DNA of 64,000 nucleotides from Bradyrhizobium niftali (lineage in GTDB: Bacteria > Pseudomonadota > Alphaproteobacteria > Rhizobiales > Xanthobacteraceae): assembly GCF_004571025.1 (NCBI RefSeq), contig NZ_SPQT01000001.1:682001-746000 (forward strand), read 5' to 3'. Below the pieces are notes generated by a model. The model did not search any database and was not told where the DNA came from. It saw nothing but the letters and a program-made list of their open reading frames with translations. This document shows positions 27,874 to 36,134 of the stretch, one piece after another. The position numbers and the translations under genes were made by a program. The stretch's first letter is position 1. Every line of letters starts with the position of its first letter.

Positions 27874-29526
27874 ATGGGTGGCGCTGGCGTTTCGGGTAAA
27901 TGGGTAGGGAGGCGTCTCGCCACCGGTGTGATGGCTCTTGGCGCGGCGGTGGCCTTGTTTGGGTCCGCCGACCGCGCGGAGGCTGCAGACCGGCGGGGTT
28001 CCTCCAGCGGTGTCTTCGTCAGCGAAATGAACGACGTCCAGCGGGTCAAGGTGGTCGTCAACAAGTCGCGCACCTTCAAGGTTGACACGGCTTTTGCGAC
28101 GATTGTTGCGGGCTCGCCTGACATCGTCGACGTGAAGTCGCTGAGCGATCACCTGATCTATGTCCAGGGCAAGCAGACCGGCACCACCAACGTCATCCTG
28201 TTCGACAGTTCGATGAAGCAGATCGGGATCCTCGACGTCGAGGTCGTGATCGATACCGGCAATCTGCAGCAGAACATCCGGACCAGCATCGGCGGGCAGG
28301 GTATTCGCGTCTCGGCCTCCGAGGGTCAGGTGGTGCTCAGCGGAACCGCCGTCGACGCGGTTGCGGCCGAGCGGGCCATGGCAATCGCCACCAGCACCGT
28401 CGCCAAAGGAGGCACCGTCGTCAATGCGATGACCGTCGCGGCGCCACAGCAGGTGATGCTGGAGGTGCGCTTCCTTGAGGTCGGTCGAGATGCTGGTCGC
28501 GATCTAGGGGTCAATCTTTTTGGTGCTAACGCGAGCGGATCGCGAGGATTTAACACAGGCCTTGGCGCTGGCGGTTCGGCTGGTGCGGTAACCTCAGCCG
28601 GACGTATTGCAGCGGACAGGACCGGAACGCCTTTGCAGGATCCTGTGACCGGCGGCCATGTGTCGACTCCGGGTGGCCTTCCCCTGATAGGGACTGCGAG
28701 TACTCTGGCTGGAGGCGCCGTGCCTTTCGGTAGCCTGTTGACAAGCGTTTTGAAGCTCAGCAATGGCAGCACGTTGGACGTCTTGATAACTGCACTTGAG
28801 ACCAAAGGCGTCCTCCGCAGGTTAGCAGAACCGAACCTGATGGCGTTGTCGGGCGATGCGGCGCGCTTCCTGGCCGGCGGTGAATTTCCAGTGCCGGTAG
28901 CTTCCACGCCGACTGTGGGCGCGCTTCCCACCGTTACGATCGAGTTCAAGAAGTTCGGTGTTGAGCTCGCCTTTGTGCCCACCGTTCTCTCGCGGGGCGT
29001 GATCAACCTTCGTGTCGAGCCCTCGGTCAGTGAACTTGATTTCGCTAACGCGGTGACCATTGCTGGCACGACTATTCCCGCGCTGTCTCGCCGCGACGCG
29101 CGCACCACGGTCGAGTTGCGAGACGGCCAGAGCTTTGCCATCGCCGGCCTGCTCCAGACCCGCAACCGCCAGGACGTTTCGCAATTGCCCTGGATCGGCT
29201 CGGTACCCGTGCTCGGGACGCTGTTTAGCAGCAAGTCCTACCAGCAGCAGGAAACCGATCTCGTCATCATCGTCACGCCGCGCCTAGTCGCGCCGGCGGC
29301 GCCCGGCCAGCAATTGGCCTCGCCGCTCGACTCGCGCCTTCCGGCCAACGACGTCGATTTCTTCCTCAACGGCCAGATGGAAGTCCGCAAGCGCTACGAT
29401 GACTACGTCAATTCCGGTGGCGACGTGAAGGGCCCGTACGGCCACATCATCGCTCCTGAGCTCAGGACACCCGTTCCGCCCCCGGCCGCCGCTGCCAACC
29501 AGCCGGTCGTAAAGACCCTCAACTAG
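27874..29526 (+). CDS. cpaC: Tad outer-membrane secretin CpaC/RcpA
   Basis: Product of 550 residues with a signal peptide (VMALGAAVALFGSADRAEA). An N-terminal domain (VVVNKSRTFKVDTAFATIV, VQGKQTGTTNVILFD) and a BON-like segment precede the secretin core (MLEVRFLEVGRDAGRDLGVN, LAEPNLMALSGDAARFLAGG, DGQSFAIAGLLQ, LPWIGSVPVLGTLFSSKSY, TDLVIIVTPRLV). It forms the multimeric pore through which the pilus exits. In Caulobacter cpaC lies between cpaB and cpaE; here it is displaced to the end of the locus with a lipoprotein gene 9 bp behind. Confidence 0.95.
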   Translation: MGGAGVSGKWVGRRLATGVMALGAAVALFGSADRAEAADRRGSSSGVFVSEMNDVQRVKVVVNKSRTFKVDTAFATIVAGSPDIVDVKSLSDHLIYVQGKQTGTTNVILFDSSMKQIGILDVEVVIDTGNLQQNIRTSIGGQGIRVSASEGQVVLSGTAVDAVAAERAMAIATSTVAKGGTVVNAMTVAAPQQVMLEVRFLEVGRDAGRDLGVNLFGANASGSRGFNTGLGAGGSAGAVTSAGRIAADRTGTPLQDPVTGGHVSTPGGLPLIGTASTLAGGAVPFGSLLTSVLKLSNGSTLDVLITALETKGVLRRLAEPNLMALSGDAARFLAGGEFPVPVASTPTVGALPTVTIEFKKFGVELAFVPTVLSRGVINLRVEPSVSELDFANAVTIAGTTIPALSRRDARTTVELRDGQSFAIAGLLQTRNRQDVSQLPWIGSVPVLGTLFSSKSYQQQETDLVIIVTPRLVAPAAPGQQLASPLDSRLPANDVDFFLNGQMEVRKRYDDYVNSGGDVKGPYGHIIAPELRTPVPPPAAAANQPVVKTLN

Positions 29527-29535
29527 GAGCGAGAG

Positions 29536-29943
29536 ATGACCAAGAGGTATCTGGTTCTGTTCGCGCCTTTGCTGCTCGGGGGATGTTACGGCCTCGCCGG
29601 TCATGACGAGGTGGACCGCTACTTCCAGCGTTCCGACACCATCACAATGAGTGCCGGCGATGCCAAGCAGGTCAACGCGGTCACCCATACGATCCATCCC
29701 TGGCCGCGAAACGTCGGCGACCGGAGGATCGCATATGACGCTCGGCGCGTGGGCGCCGCGGTCACACGCTATGGCAAAACGCAACAGCCGGTGGATCAGC
29801 TTCCCGACATAAGCGATCCGACGAGGCAAATGGGCGTGCGGACGACGCCGACGCAGAACGTCAACATCGAGGGATTGGGGGCAGGTTCGTCAACCGGCGT
29901 GTCGGTACCGGTCGGCGGAACTGGCGGAGCACCGAACAGGTAG
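29536..29943 (+). CDS. Lipoprotein of the Tad locus (CpaD position)
   Basis: Product of 135 residues with a lipoprotein signal (LVLFAPLLLGGC, Cys17). GGAGCGAGAG directly upstream gives a strong ribosome-binding site. It contains YFQRSDTITMSAGDAKQVN and THTIHPWPRNVGDRRI and a Gly-rich C-terminal tail. Position right after the secretin is that of CpaD, the secretin-associated lipoprotein in Caulobacter, but it is shorter than CpaD and I cannot match the CpaD core, so only the location and lipoprotein nature are firm. Confidence 0.7.
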   Translation: MTKRYLVLFAPLLLGGCYGLAGHDEVDRYFQRSDTITMSAGDAKQVNAVTHTIHPWPRNVGDRRIAYDARRVGAAVTRYGKTQQPVDQLPDISDPTRQMGVRTTPTQNVNIEGLGAGSSTGVSVPVGGTGGAPNR

Positions 29944-30022
29944 AGGAGCCAAGGGCTTTAGCTTTGGGAAATTCAACGATGCTATTTCAATGAGTCCGAT
30001 GAGCCGGGCGGGGACAACAGTT

Positions 30023-30559
30023 ATGCGGCGCATCATCTTAATGCTGATCTATTGCTGCTTGGGGACAGGCCTTGCGGGGTGTGACTACACGCTGAGGGAG
30101 GCTGCGATCGTGGCCCCCGTGGATCCGCCGGGCGGGGACCCCGTGCAGGAACCGACCGACGTCAAATATTACCCGTCCGACGAGCCAGTGCGGCTGGGAC
30201 TGGAGCATTTCAACCGCGGCAGCTACGGGCTATCCCAGCGCTATTTCAAGGACGCCGTCGAGAAATCACCGAAGGACCTGACGGCCTGGATTGGGCTCGC
30301 GGCAAGCTATGACCGTCTGCGTCGGTTTGACCTGGCCGATCAGGCCTATGCCCATGCGATTCGGCTGGGGGGCGAGACCGTTCAAATCCTGAATGATCAG
30401 GGTTATTCGTACATGCTGCGCGGCAATCTGAGTGCGGCGCGACGGAAGTTTGAGAAGGCTTATTCGCTCGATCCAGGCAACCCGGTCATCGCGAATAACC
30501 TCGAGCTTCTCAATGGTAGCCGTCGGTTCATCGAAAGGCCGCCGAATAATCAGCCATAG
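30023..30559 (+). CDS. tadD: TPR lipoprotein TadD
   Basis: Product of 178 residues with a lipobox (CLGTGLAGC, Cys20) and three or so tetratricopeptide repeats (GLEHFNRGSYGLSQRYFKDA, AWIGLAASYDRLRRFDLADQ, NDQGYSYMLRGNLSAARRKF). TadD acts as a pilotin-like outer-membrane lipoprotein for assembly of the Tad secretin. The ATG at 30023 is chosen because the signal peptide starts there; in-frame ATGs at 29990 and 29999 would add a polar extension in front of it. It is the last gene of the locus and converges with a minus-strand gene 15 bp away. Confidence 0.87.
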   Translation: MRRIILMLIYCCLGTGLAGCDYTLREAAIVAPVDPPGGDPVQEPTDVKYYPSDEPVRLGLEHFNRGSYGLSQRYFKDAVEKSPKDLTAWIGLAASYDRLRRFDLADQAYAHAIRLGGETVQILNDQGYSYMLRGNLSAARRKFEKAYSLDPGNPVIANNLELLNGSRRFIERPPNNQP

Positions 30560-30574
30560 GTAAGCCGCCTCTCA

Positions 30575-31072
30575 TTAATTGGGCCCGATCACAACATCGG
30601 CTTGACGGCTGCCGATGCGGGTAATGACGATGACGCCGTTGCGGATGGTAAATCTCGCGCCGAGTAGTTTGCGGACCTTCTCAGTGATCGGAGAAGGGAA
30701 CGGGATCGTCTCTCCCGTGACGGGATCGCCGACCTTGATCGACTCAGTTGCGGAGCCCGCAACTGGGGCGGGCTTGATATAGTCGCGGATCAGCTGAATC
30801 TCTTCGCGCGATAGGACGAGAACAGCCTGGTCGGGGCGATTTTCGGCCGGCGGCTTGGGTGTCTCGGTGCCTGGCTTGTCACGGGCGTCATTGGCGCTTG
30901 CGATCTGATCGAGCCTGGCTACGCGTAGCTTGAGCGCGATGATTTCGCGTTGCAGTGTGGCGATCTCCGCTTTGAGCGCCGTGGCCTGCATCAAGACAAT
31001 GGTCGCGCAAACGCAACTCACGATGACGAGAACGCTCAGCAACGCGAGCAGCCAGCGCTCGATGTTTCCCAT
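30575..31072 (-). CDS. Membrane protein with coiled coil, unknown function
   Basis: Product of 165 residues. The ATG at 31072 is preceded by GGAGGG at good spacing; the open frame upstream is non-coding in character. One membrane helix (WLLALLSVLVIVSCVCATIV) is followed by a heptad-patterned coiled coil (LKAEIATLQREIIALKLRV), a Pro/Lys/Glu linker and a compact C-terminal domain (LSREEIQLIRDYIKPAP, VRKLLGARFTIRNGVIVIT). The layout suggests an inner-membrane protein with a periplasmic domain. It converges on tadD. No family is recognised; a link to the pilus is possible only from position. Confidence 0.65.
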   Translation of the reverse strand: MGNIERWLLALLSVLVIVSCVCATIVLMQATALKAEIATLQREIIALKLRVARLDQIASANDARDKPGTETPKPPAENRPDQAVLVLSREEIQLIRDYIKPAPVAGSATESIKVGDPVTGETIPFPSPITEKVRKLLGARFTIRNGVIVITRIGSRQADVVIGPN

Positions 31073-31934
31073 CGACCCTCCGGTTGCCTCGGGGAGTTGA
31101 TCGCGCTGGAGATGCCTGCGCCAGATGCGGCGTCCACGCTGTATCCAATTCCCAATTGCCGTCACACGTCCGGACTCCTCCTGCCCGGAACCGAAGTGCG
31201 TGGACGACAAGGCAGGGGCCCCCTGGGGCGGGTGAATTATGGGCGCACCGTTACCTTGATCGGTGCGTGGCTGCGGCTCTCCGTCCTCGGCGACGTGATC
31301 GTCCGCCAGGGGATGAGCGGCGGCGCGCGGATGAGTGCGGGACGGATCATCATCCATCTGGTGATCAAGCCGGCCCGTATCCGTTCTCGATGGAGCCATC
31401 TATCAACTTCAGCGGTTGTTCCGCCTGGAGCATCAAATGGGGCGGTTTTGCACGTTTGCGGGCCGACGCCGGATCTGCAAATCATGCCAGCATGGACGTG
31501 GGCGTAAACCGTGCCGATAAGCGAGCCCTATGTCAATTGAGGAAAAGGGCAGCAGCATCGCATCGGGATATCCGCAGAAGGTCCCAGTCGCGCCGGCCCC
31601 GGGCGCGCGGCCGCGCAGGACGGTTCACCTTACAGACGCCCGACGTCGCCTCATAGAATGCAGCGGCAAATGCGACGCCCAGCGAGTCGATCGATGCCTC
31701 GGAATAACTGTCAAAAACCAACCCGAACGGGGCCTCATCTTGAGGTTTGATCCGAGATTGGGAGAATCGGTCTCTGGTTCCGTTTCGCGTTCGCGAACCC
31801 GTGAGGAGACTTCATTCGCCCCGCGAAGACGAAACAAATGACATCGGATCGAAACCACTTTCCAGCAACCTCGAAGTCAGGGAAACACATTGCCGGCCTA
31901 CTGTTTGCGTTCCTTCTAACTCGGAGAGCCAGCA
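31073..31934. other. Long non-coding stretch, probably decayed DNA
   Basis: No gene is supported over 862 bp. Several frames of 60-100 codons are open on both strands but have no ribosome-binding sites, no family signatures and are mutually overlapping. The region borders other remnants (IS scrap, sxtJ/DUF5989 fusion) and is likely the debris of the same rearrangements. Confidence 0.4.
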
Positions 31935-32027
31935 ATGCGGTCTCACCAAAACTTAATCGCGCCAGTCATCATTCTGTGCTGCTCGGCTTTGAGCATCGCC
32001 ACTCTTGTGATGGTCGGAGCGTGGTGA
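31935..32027 (+). CDS. Putative 30-residue hydrophobic micropeptide
   Basis: ATG 31935 opens a 30-codon frame ending TGA at 32025-32027. GGAGAG lies about 6 bases upstream, good spacing. The product is one hydrophobic helix (LIAPVIILCCSALSIATLV) after a short polar head. It may be a small membrane protein or chance; the second such frame directly follows. Confidence 0.35.
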   Translation: MRSHQNLIAPVIILCCSALSIATLVMVGAW

Positions 32028-32045
32028 CTCCTTGGCTACACATAC

Positions 32046-32144
32046 ATGCGTGAAGAATTCACATCTCTTGCTTTTTTGGCGGTTACACTCGTGGGCGTCG
32101 CTCTGCTCGGCTCCGGTCTGCTCGCACTGGTAATCGTGGGGTAG
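32046..32144 (+). CDS. Putative 32-residue hydrophobic micropeptide
   Basis: ATG 32046 to TAG 32142-32144 encodes MREEF followed by a single 25-residue hydrophobic helix (LAVTLVGVALLGSGLLALVI). It begins 18 bp after the previous micro-ORF. The acidic head and clean helix are what a real bacterial membrane micropeptide looks like, but the ribosome-binding site is weak. Confidence 0.35.
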   Translation: MREEFTSLAFLAVTLVGVALLGSGLLALVIVG

Positions 32145-32256
32145 AGCGCGGCGTTCTTATGCTTCAGACCCGTCGGATTTCAGTTGCTTGAGTGCGGCAC
32201 CGATATCGGTGGCCCGGGCCAAGCTGGGATAAATCGCGGCGCTCATTGTAGCGGTT

Positions 32257-32409
32257 CGACATTCGTCGTCATGGCGCGAGTTGCCGGAGAGTTACGGTCC
32301 CCGCACCACTCGTTACTTCGATCGATGGCGGCGAGCTGGCGTATGGGACCGGATCATGGATGCACTGGTCGCCGGTTGTGACGCGGCGGTGCAAAGGATC
32401 GACACAAGT
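32257..32409 (+). mobile_element. IS5-family transposase fragment
   Basis: A 51-codon in-frame scrap reads SSWRELPESYGPRTTRY, then FDRWRRAGVWDRIMDALVAG and CDAAVQRIDTS. This is the highly conserved N-terminal part of IS5-group transposases (WRDLPERYGP, RWRRAGVWDRIMDAL, MIDTS). Nothing of the catalytic DDE part or terminal repeats remains. The right end abuts the truncated DUF5989 gene at about 32410, so the scrap marks a recombination breakpoint. Confidence 0.8.
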
Positions 32410-32410
32410 T

Positions 32411-32890
32411 CTTCCGCACCGGCATGAAGCGCCAGAGTTCGACCAGAAAATCCATCATCAGAGCTGGTCTCTCATCGTTTCCGGCGCTGGCCCCGGCGTG
32501 CGCGCAAATCCAATAGCTCTCGGCGTCGGGCTCGCGCTTCAACCGCAGGAGGTCTCCGCCGCGCGGCCGCATGACGAGGCCGGTCGGCAAAATTGTACCG
32601 TAAAAGAGAAGGCCCATAACGATTGGGTTGGCGGTCCTGTGCAGGAGCAAGCCAAGTTTCGTCCAGAAACGGTTTAGCGGCTGCAACAAAGCCGGACTGC
32701 TCCAGGGGACGACGAGAAGCAGCTCCGCGGCGGCCAGAGCCGATGGCCACAGCCGCTCGTGATGCCAGCCGTTCGGGAGGCTTAAGAAAGCGAGCGCCCG
32801 GGCATCGCCAAGCCGAAAGTTCGATTCGAACCCGGACTCGGTGTCGCGGACGAACTTTCGCGGATTGCTTGCGGCATCGCAGCTGGCCAA
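32411..32890 (-). pseudogene. Fused remnants of sxtJ-like and DUF5989 genes
   Basis: Minus-strand frame. The first ~120 residues resemble SxtJ-family membrane proteins (LLQPLNRFWTKLGLLLHRTA, GLLFYGTILPTGLVMRPRG, LLRLKREPDAESYWI). Without an intervening stop the frame continues into MMDFLVELWRFMPVRKN, the start of a DUF5989 protein, which normally has about 50 residues and its own gene. DUF5989 is cut after residue 16 by the IS5 scrap; the open frame then runs on meaninglessly to 32354. The loss of the sxtJ stop and the truncation show decay. SxtJ and DUF5989 genes usually accompany carbamoyltransferase genes like the remnant at 13.4-14.7 kb. Confidence 0.7.
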
Positions 32891-33050
32891 GCCTCCATGG
32901 ACAATCCAAGCTGCCCCATCAGGTGTCTGGGACCGGGGGCGTTGTCCGTTTGCCCCCTCCCTTTGAGCATCAGGAATCTATTGATCGAAAGCAATCACAG
33001 TTCCAAAGTCGATGCATTGAGTCATTTGGAGTTCATTTAGGAGATTTTCA

Positions 33051-34265
33051 ATGAAGCCATGGTTTCGCCTCCTCAGACAGGGGGCGTTGCTCCTCATCAC
33101 CTGGGGCGCGATTTTCGAGATCGGGCTGCGGCTGCAACAGTATTTTGGGCCTCTGTTCGATTTGGAGATGGCGAGTGTCAATCTGAACTGGGAGTCCAAC
33201 GTCCTGAACCATAAGCCGGCTCCGGAAAGCCAGAACCTCTGCATTTACGGCGACCTGACTGGCTTCAGCTACCAGAGGCACTATGACGAGAACGGTGTCA
33301 GGGTGATCGACGACAAGGCTCTACTTGAGGGGTGTAGGAAGCCGCTTTCGGTCTTGTTTCTCGGCGATTCCTTCATGGAAGGCTATGATGACGAGAACAC
33401 GCTCCCGTATCACGTTGCAAAATATATCAAGAAGGAACGCGGGGTCTGTCTGAAGACGCACAATGCTGGATATACGTCCTATTCTCCGGCGATCTTCGTG
33501 CCCCAGGCGAAGAAGCTGCTGCCTATTGTGCATCCCGATTACATCGTTGTGGACGTGGACGAGACAGATCTCTACGACGACTTCGCACGATATCGTAAGT
33601 TGATTGTCCGCAACGAGCGCGGACAGAATGTTGGCGTCAAGGCTTCACCCATCGGACATGCATGCAGCGTCGGTCTGATGGAGGCTCGCGAGCATCCACT
33701 GTATCTGATGCGGTTCGCGGCGAAAGGTTGGCTCTCCTTCGTACATATGCCGGCGGTGATCAAGAAAAACCGACCGGATGACCTCGTCCTCTTTGGCTAT
33801 TCGCAGGACCACGGCGCCGATCTCGAACGGAAATATGCAGAACCGCTCTCGACTTTCCAGCGGAACCTGCAGGAGCTGGCTGACATCCTGAAGGATTACA
33901 CCGAGGACGGGAGCCGGGTGCTCTTCATCTTTCATCCTCATCTCGAGCACTTGAAGCCCGACGCCGAAGGGCACGTCTGGAACGATCTCGTCAGCTCTAC
34001 TGTCGAGAAGATGTGCATCGACAATGGCTTTCTTTTCTTCAATGCCACTGAGCCGTTGAGGCGGCGGTTCGGGTCGCGGCCCGAGGAGTTCTATTGGCCG
34101 GGCGATATGCATTTTAGCTTTGAGGGGTTGGAAGAATATTCCAATGCAGTCGCAGCTTTCATGGCCTCGGACATGTTCAAGCGAAGGACCAGTGCGCTTG
34201 ATAAAGGCGACCAATCTCAGACCTCCACAGGGCTCGGCGTACGCTCTGCGGACCAACTGCAATGA
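33051..34265 (+). CDS. SGNH/GDSL-hydrolase-like membrane-anchored protein
   Basis: Product of 404 residues with an N-terminal membrane anchor (LLRQGALLLITWGAIFEIGL). Block I of the SGNH fold is VLFLGDSFMEGYDDENTLPY, with the likely nucleophile Ser in GDSF; the C-terminal block is YWPGDMHFSFEGLEEYSNAV, with Asp and His in DMHFS. Such proteins typically remove or add acyl groups on envelope sugars. AGGAG about 10 bases upstream supports the ATG at 33051. It is divergent from the sxtJ/DUF5989 remnant and likely once belonged to the same envelope-modification cluster. It looks intact. Confidence 0.75.
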   Translation: MKPWFRLLRQGALLLITWGAIFEIGLRLQQYFGPLFDLEMASVNLNWESNVLNHKPAPESQNLCIYGDLTGFSYQRHYDENGVRVIDDKALLEGCRKPLSVLFLGDSFMEGYDDENTLPYHVAKYIKKERGVCLKTHNAGYTSYSPAIFVPQAKKLLPIVHPDYIVVDVDETDLYDDFARYRKLIVRNERGQNVGVKASPIGHACSVGLMEAREHPLYLMRFAAKGWLSFVHMPAVIKKNRPDDLVLFGYSQDHGADLERKYAEPLSTFQRNLQELADILKDYTEDGSRVLFIFHPHLEHLKPDAEGHVWNDLVSSTVEKMCIDNGFLFFNATEPLRRRFGSRPEEFYWPGDMHFSFEGLEEYSNAVAAFMASDMFKRRTSALDKGDQSQTSTGLGVRSADQLQ

Positions 34266-34318
34266 AAAGTCCCGGCTCGAAATTCTGTCTGCAGCGGCGC
34301 GTTCACGGCGACTTCCAT

Positions 34319-35875
34319 TCAATCGACATCGAACTTGACACCCTGGGCGAGCGGCAGCGTGCGACCATAATTGACCGTGTTGGTGGCGCGGCGCATATAG
34401 GCCTTCCAGGCATCCGAGCCGGATTCACGTCCGCCGCCGGTCTCCTTCTCGCCGCCGAATGCGCCGCCGATCTCGGCGCCCGAAGGGCCGATGTTCACGT
34501 TGGCGATCCCGCAATCGGAGCCGCGCGCCGACAAGAAGGCTTCGGCCTCGCGCAGATCGTTGGTGAAAATCGACGATGACAGGCCTTGCGGAACGGCATT
34601 GTGCAATTCAATCACGGCATCGAAGTCGCGGTACTTGATGACATAGAGGATCGGCGCAAAGGTCTCGCGCTCGACCGAGCCGGTCTGTCCGCCGATCTCG
34701 ACCAGCGCAGGGCGGACGTAGAAAGCCGCTTCTGCGCCCGCAACATTGACGCGATCGCCGCCGACAATGCCCGCACCCGCGGCCTTGGCTTCGCCGAGGG
34801 CCCGCTGCATCGCTTCGTAGGCAAGACCGTCAATGAGGGGGCCGACCAGGTTGCCGGCGAGGGGATTGCCGACCGAAACGGACGCATAAACCTTCTTCAG
34901 ACGCGGCACGAAGCTGTCATAGACGCTCTCGTGAACGAACAGGCGTCGCAGCGTGGTGCAGCGCTGGCCTGCCGTGCCCATGGCCGCAAAGGCAACGCCG
35001 CGCAGCGTCAGGTCGAGATCGGCCGTCGGCGTTACGATCGCCGCGTTGTTGCCGCCGAGCTCCAGAATGGCGCGGGCGAAGCGTTGCGCGAGCTTCGGAG
35101 CGACGGCGCGTCCCATGGCGGTCGAACCGGTTGCCGAGACCACGGGGACCCTGGTGTTGTTGACGAGGGTCTCACCGATCTCGCGCCCTCCTATCAGCAC
35201 GGCGGATAGTCCGTCGGGGGCCGACCCGCCTTCGGCTTTGAAGCGCCTCAGGGCGCGTCCGAACAGCGCGTCGGTCGCCAAGGCGGTGAGGGGCGTTTTT
35301 TCCGACGGTTTCCAGACAATGCTATTGCCGCAGACCAGTGCCAGCGCGGCATTCCACGACCAGACCGCAACCGGGAAATTGAACGCCGAGATGATTCCGG
35401 TGACGCCGAGCGGATGCCACGTCTCCGCCATGCGGTGCTCGTGTCGTTCGGTGGCGATCGTCAAGCCGTAGAGCTGGCGGGAGAGCCCGACGGCGTAGTC
35501 GCAGATGTCAATCATCTCCTGGACTTCGCCAAGGCCTTCGGACTCGATCTTGCCAGCCTCGATGGAAACCAGCCTTCCGAGCGCACGCTTGTTGCTGCGC
35601 AGCTCTTCGCCAAGCAGCCGCACCAGTTCGCCGCGTTTTGGAGCAGGGACCAGGCGCCATTGGAGGAAGGCCGCGTGAGCCTTTTCGATGGCCGCGGTCG
35701 CACTGTTGGCATCGACCTGCCTGACCTGCGCCACGGTTTCGCCGTTGATCGGGGTTTTCGCGACCAGCGTGCCACCGGTGTAGCTGGCGGGCTCGACACC
35801 GAGCTCAACCAGAAGCGCGTCGACCTCGGCCTTGAGCGAGGGGTTTTTGGCATGAGCGGATTGTTTGTCTGACAT
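34319..35875 (-). CDS. amaB: Aldehyde dehydrogenase, ALDH7 type (piperideine-6-carboxylate / aminoadipate-semialdehyde dehydrogenase)
   Basis: NAD(P)-dependent dehydrogenase of 518 residues. Catalytic Cys306 lies in GTAGQRCTTLRR and general-base Glu272 in LELGGNNAAIV; the cofactor region is ISAFNFPVAVWSWNAALAL. The GQRCTTLRR and NFPVAVWSWN signatures are those of the antiquitin (ALDH7) group, which oxidises alpha-aminoadipate semialdehyde, in equilibrium with piperideine-6-carboxylate, to 2-aminoadipate in lysine breakdown. A DAO-type oxidase and a LysR regulator lie next to it, as in amaA/amaB pipecolate loci of pseudomonads. The symbol is assigned from family plus context. A symmetrical dyad at 36041-36063 lies in its promoter region. 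Confidence 0.82.
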   Translation of the reverse strand: MSDKQSAHAKNPSLKAEVDALLVELGVEPASYTGGTLVAKTPINGETVAQVRQVDANSATAAIEKAHAAFLQWRLVPAPKRGELVRLLGEELRSNKRALGRLVSIEAGKIESEGLGEVQEMIDICDYAVGLSRQLYGLTIATERHEHRMAETWHPLGVTGIISAFNFPVAVWSWNAALALVCGNSIVWKPSEKTPLTALATDALFGRALRRFKAEGGSAPDGLSAVLIGGREIGETLVNNTRVPVVSATGSTAMGRAVAPKLAQRFARAILELGGNNAAIVTPTADLDLTLRGVAFAAMGTAGQRCTTLRRLFVHESVYDSFVPRLKKVYASVSVGNPLAGNLVGPLIDGLAYEAMQRALGEAKAAGAGIVGGDRVNVAGAEAAFYVRPALVEIGGQTGSVERETFAPILYVIKYRDFDAVIELHNAVPQGLSSSIFTNDLREAEAFLSARGSDCGIANVNIGPSGAEIGGAFGGEKETGGGRESGSDAWKAYMRRATNTVNYGRTLPLAQGVKFDVD

Positions 35876-36040
35876 GAGGGACTCTTTCCGACGGCTCGCG
35901 TTGATTTCAGAGGAGGTGGCTGTCAGCGATTGTCTTGAGATGCGTCATGACCGTTCTCCGGCAGCGCGGGCCTTGAAGGCGATCGCCCACCTCATAGAGA
36001 GGACAATGGCCCGGCATTTTCAAACGATAGAAGTTCAATA

Positions 36041-36063
36041 AGTCATTCTGAGGCTGAATGACT
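36041..36063. promoter_or_regulatory. LysR-type operator upstream of the ALDH gene
   Basis: AGTCATTC-N7-GAATGACT is a perfect 8-bp dyad, T-N11-A in form. It lies about 165 bp upstream of the aldehyde dehydrogenase start. Its core TCATTC-N7-GAATGA is repeated exactly just upstream of the LysR gene at 37033-37051, which makes it the probable LysR binding site. Confidence 0.65.
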
Positions 36064-36109
36064 AGTGGACGAAATCCAAAATCGCTCGCAGGTGAGTGCA
36101 AGCCAGCAG

Positions 36110-36126
36110 GCCTGACGCCGTCAGGC
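36110..36126 (-). terminator. Hairpin just after the LysR gene
   Basis: GCCTGAC-GCC-GTCAGGC forms a 7-bp stem immediately beyond the LysR stop codon on the minus strand. There is no T-tract, so termination may be partial; the ALDH gene follows downstream on the same strand with its own dyad. Confidence 0.45.
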
Positions 36127-36134
36127 GGCGACCT

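Noticed and set aside
32130..32160. tRNA-like text GGGGTAGAGCGCGG
   Set aside because: No acceptor stem or T-loop (GGTTCAA) at the right distance; chance match to a D-arm.
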